DNA of 64,000 nucleotides from Paragonimus westermani (Eukaryota; Platyhelminthes; Trematoda; Plagiorchiida; Troglotrematidae), in assembly GCA_008508345.1 (NCBI GenBank), contig QNGE01002428.1, positions 51,115 to 115,114 on the forward strand, given 5' to 3'. Of this stretch, positions 59,415-64,000 are shown piece after piece. Every line of letters begins with the position of its first letter. Positions within the stretch are counted from its first letter, which is position 1. The notes under the pieces were generated by a model. It saw nothing but the letters and a program-made list of their open reading frames with translations, was not told the DNA's origin and did no database searches. Position numbers and translations under genes: made by a program.

Positions 59415-61855
59415 TACCTATTGGCATGGTACAGTGAACACGGTAAGGAAACCGCCTTGCAGGTGGTCTCTTGCCTTCACTTATAGTCAGATTGTTTGTA
59501 TGCATGGTGTAGTTAGCTTCATTTCGACTATTTGAATATGGACATGGCTTCTTCTACTTGTTATTTCTCCCTTTTCTTTCTCGTTTGTTTGTTTTTGCTA
59601 GGACATGTCTTCATTTGCAGGCTTACGTGGCCGTTGAGCATCAATGGCAGTTTGCTTTTACTGCCTTTGTTCAAGATGAAAGTCTACTTCTGAAGAAATG
59701 TGGAGACCCCTGGTGCAAAAATGAGCGGGATATCTGTGAGCATAGTATAATCCCTTCATAAATCAGCCGTGTTTTAGAACTTAGCAAGTTATTTGCACTT
59801 TGGTCTCCAACAGTGTTCAGAATTGGGCATATGATTTATAGGGTTTACCAAGCGCTTGTTTTTTGACCGGAATGACAGAAAAGTGTAAGACGCTTTCATT
59901 CTGCAAATATTTTTGGATCAAACCTAAATTCAAAAATTTGACCCAAGGAATCAGCTCTTCATCCACATGATATTTACCGAGTGAATTATCTAAATTACTA
60001 ATCTTCATAACTTTACTTTCAGTCACTAAGGTTGCAACAGTTGTTTTTATGAACTAGGGAGATATGCTCTTAGTTGGTCATTTCGGTGGGTATACGGCAA
60101 TAATGGATATCAACCATAAACAGTCCCCATAACAGTTCGGCACTGCCAGGGAACCAAGGTTACCTGAAAAAGTACACCGTCAAAATGTTTTTACTTTTGT
60201 ATTTTCCCGTTCTTTTAGAGCTTCATTAAGACTAATATTTTTAATCAAGCTGTGTGTTGAACTTTGTCTTCTCGACTCTCTGGCTGTTTTGCGGCTATTT
60301 CAGACAAGGACAAGATCCAGGACCAAATGACTCTTGATCGAACGATTCAAAATTCCATAGAAATTTAGAAGTAACCTGGTTACATTATAGACTCTATAAA
60401 GTTAAACGACGAACAGCAGTACGATGACATCAAGATGAACGTTGTTTTCCTTTTAAGTTATGATTCTGGGAATCTGGGAATCACTGTCTTGTGTAAATAT
60501 CTTATACACAACAAACAAACTTCATGTCCGGATTTTTTTCGTCACAGTGAACAAAGTTAAAGGTACGCTGCTACATGGTAACACAAACAGCTTGTGCCGA
60601 ACTGCACGTATTTTTCCCATATCGGTTTACCCATATATTCTATACCCGAAAGGACAAGAAGTGTGTGGCCGGAAACCTTTTGAGCCGAGATGGGTAGTGA
60701 CAATTTGTTGATCAAAAAGCTACATGAATTTCCTATTGTATGAAAACAAACTTGAGAGGCCTCGCAACGATGAGATTCAAGTCAAACAGGTAAGTAAATG
60801 GAGAAGCATCGAACAAGACAAGCAAGTCGTTTTACAAGGAGAACTTGTCAGGTTATTAGGGTTAAATGAAATGACAACTAATCGACTTCAATGGAGTGAA
60901 GGTTGCTGTTTTTGGCTTGATTATCTTCGACATAACTACAGCCAATACAACTAAGCAAGGAAGTCAGAGCAAACTGGTTTGTAGCTTCAGCCTTGAGTGT
61001 GCTTATATCTGGTGTATACCTACCAGTTGGAGGTACCTGAAGTGATATGGGAAAAAAATTACTTCAAATAGGCGAAAACTAGATAAAACTCAGTAAGTTA
61101 TCGTGTTCCACAGCTGCACGGAGTTAGAGACTAATACTAGACAAGTGTAATGATGTTCCTGTCAAGCGACTGAAAACATGCGGATCACGTTCACCATTCA
61201 TTGCACAGACTTGCTAAACAGTCCAAAAGTTTGCTATTGTTATTCGGGCAAGACCTCAGTTGCAAAACACAGTAGTGAGCGTCAAAAAACAATACAAACT
61301 TCAATACATTGAGCCTTTAAAATGGTATGTTCGATGCACTTAACATCAATCAAACTTGCAATTTAGGTTACCTATTAATCTGAAGTCCGAATAAACTCAC
61401 CGCGTCTTTTTCTACTTATCTTACGAAAGAGCACGAGGGTGGGCCGCTCTCTACTTGATTTTAAACGAGTCCAGGGAAACAATACTGGAATATACTTCAT
61501 ATGTCCTGCATCACTTATGTAGAAGAATGCATTAAAGTTCCAGATACGAAGAGTGTTGAAGGCTATAATAAAAAGTTAGTTAGAAAACGAGTCGCAGTTA
61601 TTCCGTGAGCTTCTGAACAACAGTACATATCCTCCGCAGTTTACTTAACACGTCCCATTTTGACTTCTGTGTGACCCTCCCACCCAAGGATGATTTCCTC
61701 ACTCAAGCAATCAAAATTTGTAGTGTTTCAACTTGAAGTGTCCGCATTGAGATGTATTAATCATACGCGTTTTTAAGCCCGAAAGAAGTTCCCTCTCTTA
61801 ATGCGACTCGACAGGCAGTTGATAGGGACGCCACTCTCGTTTTCTCGCAAGATAT
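59415..61855. other. no recognised gene
   Basis: Small frames only (59558-59761, 60460-60711 and 60724-60954 on plus; 59817-60026 on minus). No domain, repeat or RNA was identified. Confidence 0.4.
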
Positions 61856-61859
61856 TTCC

Positions 61860-62294
61860 ATCATCATCATCGTAACAACCGCGAGCCTGACCAAAGGTAC
61901 TGTAACTCGGGCCGCTGCTCACCTCAACAGTGACGTGGAATATTCTAGAGGGATATCCTAGAAGGAAACCAAGGTCAACAAATATTAAGGGAGACTAAGC
62001 GGAAGAACTAGAAGTGGTATGGATACAGGTACGCCATTGACTGCGACACATCGCCATCTCGGATAGCGTATCTAACCAGCGGTTTGAGTGATCACGAGGA
62101 CCCAATTCAGGCAGACGATACCTGCCTACTTTGCTCAGTGAAGCAGTCAAGGTCTTCATACTTCGTGACCCCGTTGTTGCTTGACCACCACGCGGTTTTA
62201 CCCAACTGTTGGTGGCCTCAGTATATAATGCCCGGTAAGGTAAACACTCAGCTGGCATACGGAGCACGTGACCCAACCATCGCAAGCTGTGCAA
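61860..62294 (-). pseudogene. RTE/SR2-like element, C-terminus and 3' end
   Basis: The minus-strand frame 62294-61995 reads LRWLGHVLRMPAECLPYRAL, later PRGGQATT..RSMKTLT, LPELGPRD, WLDTLSEMA, SQWRTC. This is the textbook RTE/SR2-type C-terminus, nearly intact over 99 codons. The following 130 bp form the 3' UTR and end with a short GATGATGATGATGG run at about 61862-61875, the kind of microsatellite tail RTE elements have. It is 5'-truncated at about 62300. The opposite-strand frame 62084-62299 is a shadow. Confidence 0.85.
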
Positions 62295-62299
62295 CGTAA

Positions 62300-64000
62300 T
62301 TAGTTGACCAAGTGATCGCGCACCCTTAGTGTTCCCAGTGTTGGTTCAAGAATTTTCAAGCTTCAGCCAGAGGCTTTCCTGTAGTTCTGTATCAGTATGC
62401 ACCAGTGATACACTTGGTACTCCACGATCAAGAACGATTGCAAACGCTACCATTATAAGATTAAAAAACGTTTATTTTGCTAGTAGCCTATGGGGATATA
62501 TCAAATTCAGTGGAAAAGTGAAACAAACGAAAAACCAATCAACTCTAGGCCGTAAACCCAAACTAGTGGGCTGCACAAGTTACAAGGATTACACGATAAA
62601 CATTCAGAAGTATGCTTTTGACCACACTGTGGCATCTTTAAAAGAACATTACACAATGTGTCGTTAAGCAATCTTGCCATGTATTATGTCGAAGAGCCCT
62701 TCGTTTACCACAGTGTGCACTCTTCACTAAACACCGGTGAATGAGGTGAAGTATTAAGTAACCCATCATTGACTTTGAAATGGAAATGTAATTAGCTTCT
62801 GACTGGAACTAGTAAGGATTATGGCGACTGAAGAGTAGTAGCAGCGCAAAAGTCGTTATGTGACCCAGTTGATTGTGAAGCCGAAAAATACGATGAATCG
62901 GATGGTAAAAGCCTCAGCAAAGGTTTCGTACAAGTAATTTGTTACTCCCATATGTAATCTATTTAGTTGCAGTATAAAGATGTCTCAGCTTCCATTATCT
63001 GAATATAGACAAAAAATCTCAGGGAGCAACTTGTGGTGGAAATCTACTCGATTCACCGTTCATCCAAACCCCGACACGACAGAAGATCTGATGAACTGCC
63101 AATCCAAATATCGCGTTAAAGATACATCAGGAATGGACGAATGGTCTCAGTGTTGTGCCTTCCATTATTCGCCAATTCATCTGTTCTGTATTCCACCAAT
63201 TAACATACAGTTTATGATTTTGCATGTGCTAATACGATCAGCCGATAACAGACTGTGATTTCTTTGATACTATTGTACATCCATAAATTCGGCAACTGAA
63301 TTCATGAATAACAACTGTTCAATGCTGCCAGTATCAGGTCTTCTCCTTGCTACTTGCGTGGAAGGTTTCACCTCGAGTACGATTTCTAGAGCTATTCGAA
63401 GTTCCTGATTCCGAGTATCACAGAGCTCTCACTGCTTCCTTTCATCATTAAAATGGGCCCATTCTTATTCTCACAACTAACTAGCAGATAATTCATTATT
63501 CAAAGTAACGATTAGGTTTAATCGGTCCACAGTTGATACAAACATCAGTCCTCTTTTAGTTGACTGTGCTCCTTTAGTTGCCTGCCTCTTAAATTTCTAT
63601 CAGCTTATTGTTCAGTGTGATTGTTTACAGCTGGAAAAACCGTAGAGTATCCAGAAGGTGAATCGTTCGTGGGCTATAATACCACAGACCATTCAGGCGA
63701 GCAGTATTAGTAAATGTCATCTGGCTAGTTGAGGGGTTGACAACCACCAATCCGGTTAGTTGGAAACGCCCTGGGATACAAGCGTTTGCTGTGGCCAATG
63801 ACAAACCCGCATGCTTAAGATTATTGTTTCATCTTCTGAAGAATCTCCACCAGTTTATCCTGCTGTCCAGTTTGTTCTGTTCCTGCATCTCAGTATTTTC
63901 ATCACTGAAATGTTATCACGACCGGCAGTAGCCCGAGTCGATATTCACGGGACAGTTCAAAGCAACTGGCTTCGATAAAGCATCATCGACTCTGACTTGA
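62300..64000. other. no firm gene; two weak candidate frames
   Basis: 62329-62667 (+, 112 codons, basic C-terminal half with YKDYTINIQKYAFDHTV) and 62980-63258 (+, 92 codons, preceded by an acceptor-like TTAGTTGCAG) have protein-like text but no recognised domain. Either could be an exon of an unseen gene. Confidence 0.25.

Noticed and set aside
1..64000. CRISPR arrays, operons or bacterial defence genes
   Set aside because: No regularly spaced repeats or packed co-directional genes. All evidence points to an animal genome.

Overview
This window looks like gene-poor, intron-rich animal DNA, most likely from a digenean flatworm (liver or lung fluke type). The reasons are the mix of degraded retroelements (Penelope-like elements with a GIY-YIG endonuclease, a CsRn1-type Ty3 element, RTE/SR2-like and R2-like non-LTR elements, tRNA-derived SINEs), split exons with GT-AG introns, and the absence of any bacterial-style gene packing. 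The species is inferred, not shown.

Layout. 1-9.7 kb is a cluster of Penelope-like elements (PLEs): a 3' scrap at 2.4 kb, a decayed element on the minus strand at 6.2-7.9 kb, and a deleted element at 8.4-9.7 kb bounded by 170-bp inverted arms that carry hammerhead-ribozyme-like cores. A head-to-head SINE pair sits at 4.1-4.4 kb. 9.7-26 kb holds nothing I can name except one tRNA-like repeat at 21.6 kb. 26.2-27.7 kb is an R2-clade pseudogene. 31.7-34.3 kb is a deleted Ty3/CsRn1-like element with an LTR, a polypurine tract, pol remnants, and a nested 182-bp PLE insertion with a 6-bp target duplication.

The only gene I can build is at 34.44-41.0 kb on the plus strand. It has three phase-0 exons and encodes about 198 residues: a Dpy-30 motif, then a charged coiled-coil tail. 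It is probably a ciliary or axonemal Dpy-30-domain protein. It starts about 120 bp downstream of the Ty3 LTR edge and carries an antisense PLE in its first intron.

43.2-44.3 kb has an RTE 3' end joined to a SINE head, plus another SINE. 46.2-51.3 kb has a PLE scrap, a second SINE type, and a retropepsin/zinc-knuckle fragment (open frame, cut by a 242-base assembly gap) lying between two oppositely oriented copies of a further PLE family. 57.6-59.4 kb is an RTE/SR2-like pseudogene interrupted by a PHD-finger-like segment. 61.9-62.3 kb is another RTE 3' end. The rest is unannotatable intergenic or intronic sequence.

The elements do not form a pathway. They are layers of retroelement insertion around one small gene. 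The most unusual items are the inverted PLE arms with ribozyme-like cores, the same head-to-head arrangement in a second PLE family, and the PHD insertion in the RTE.
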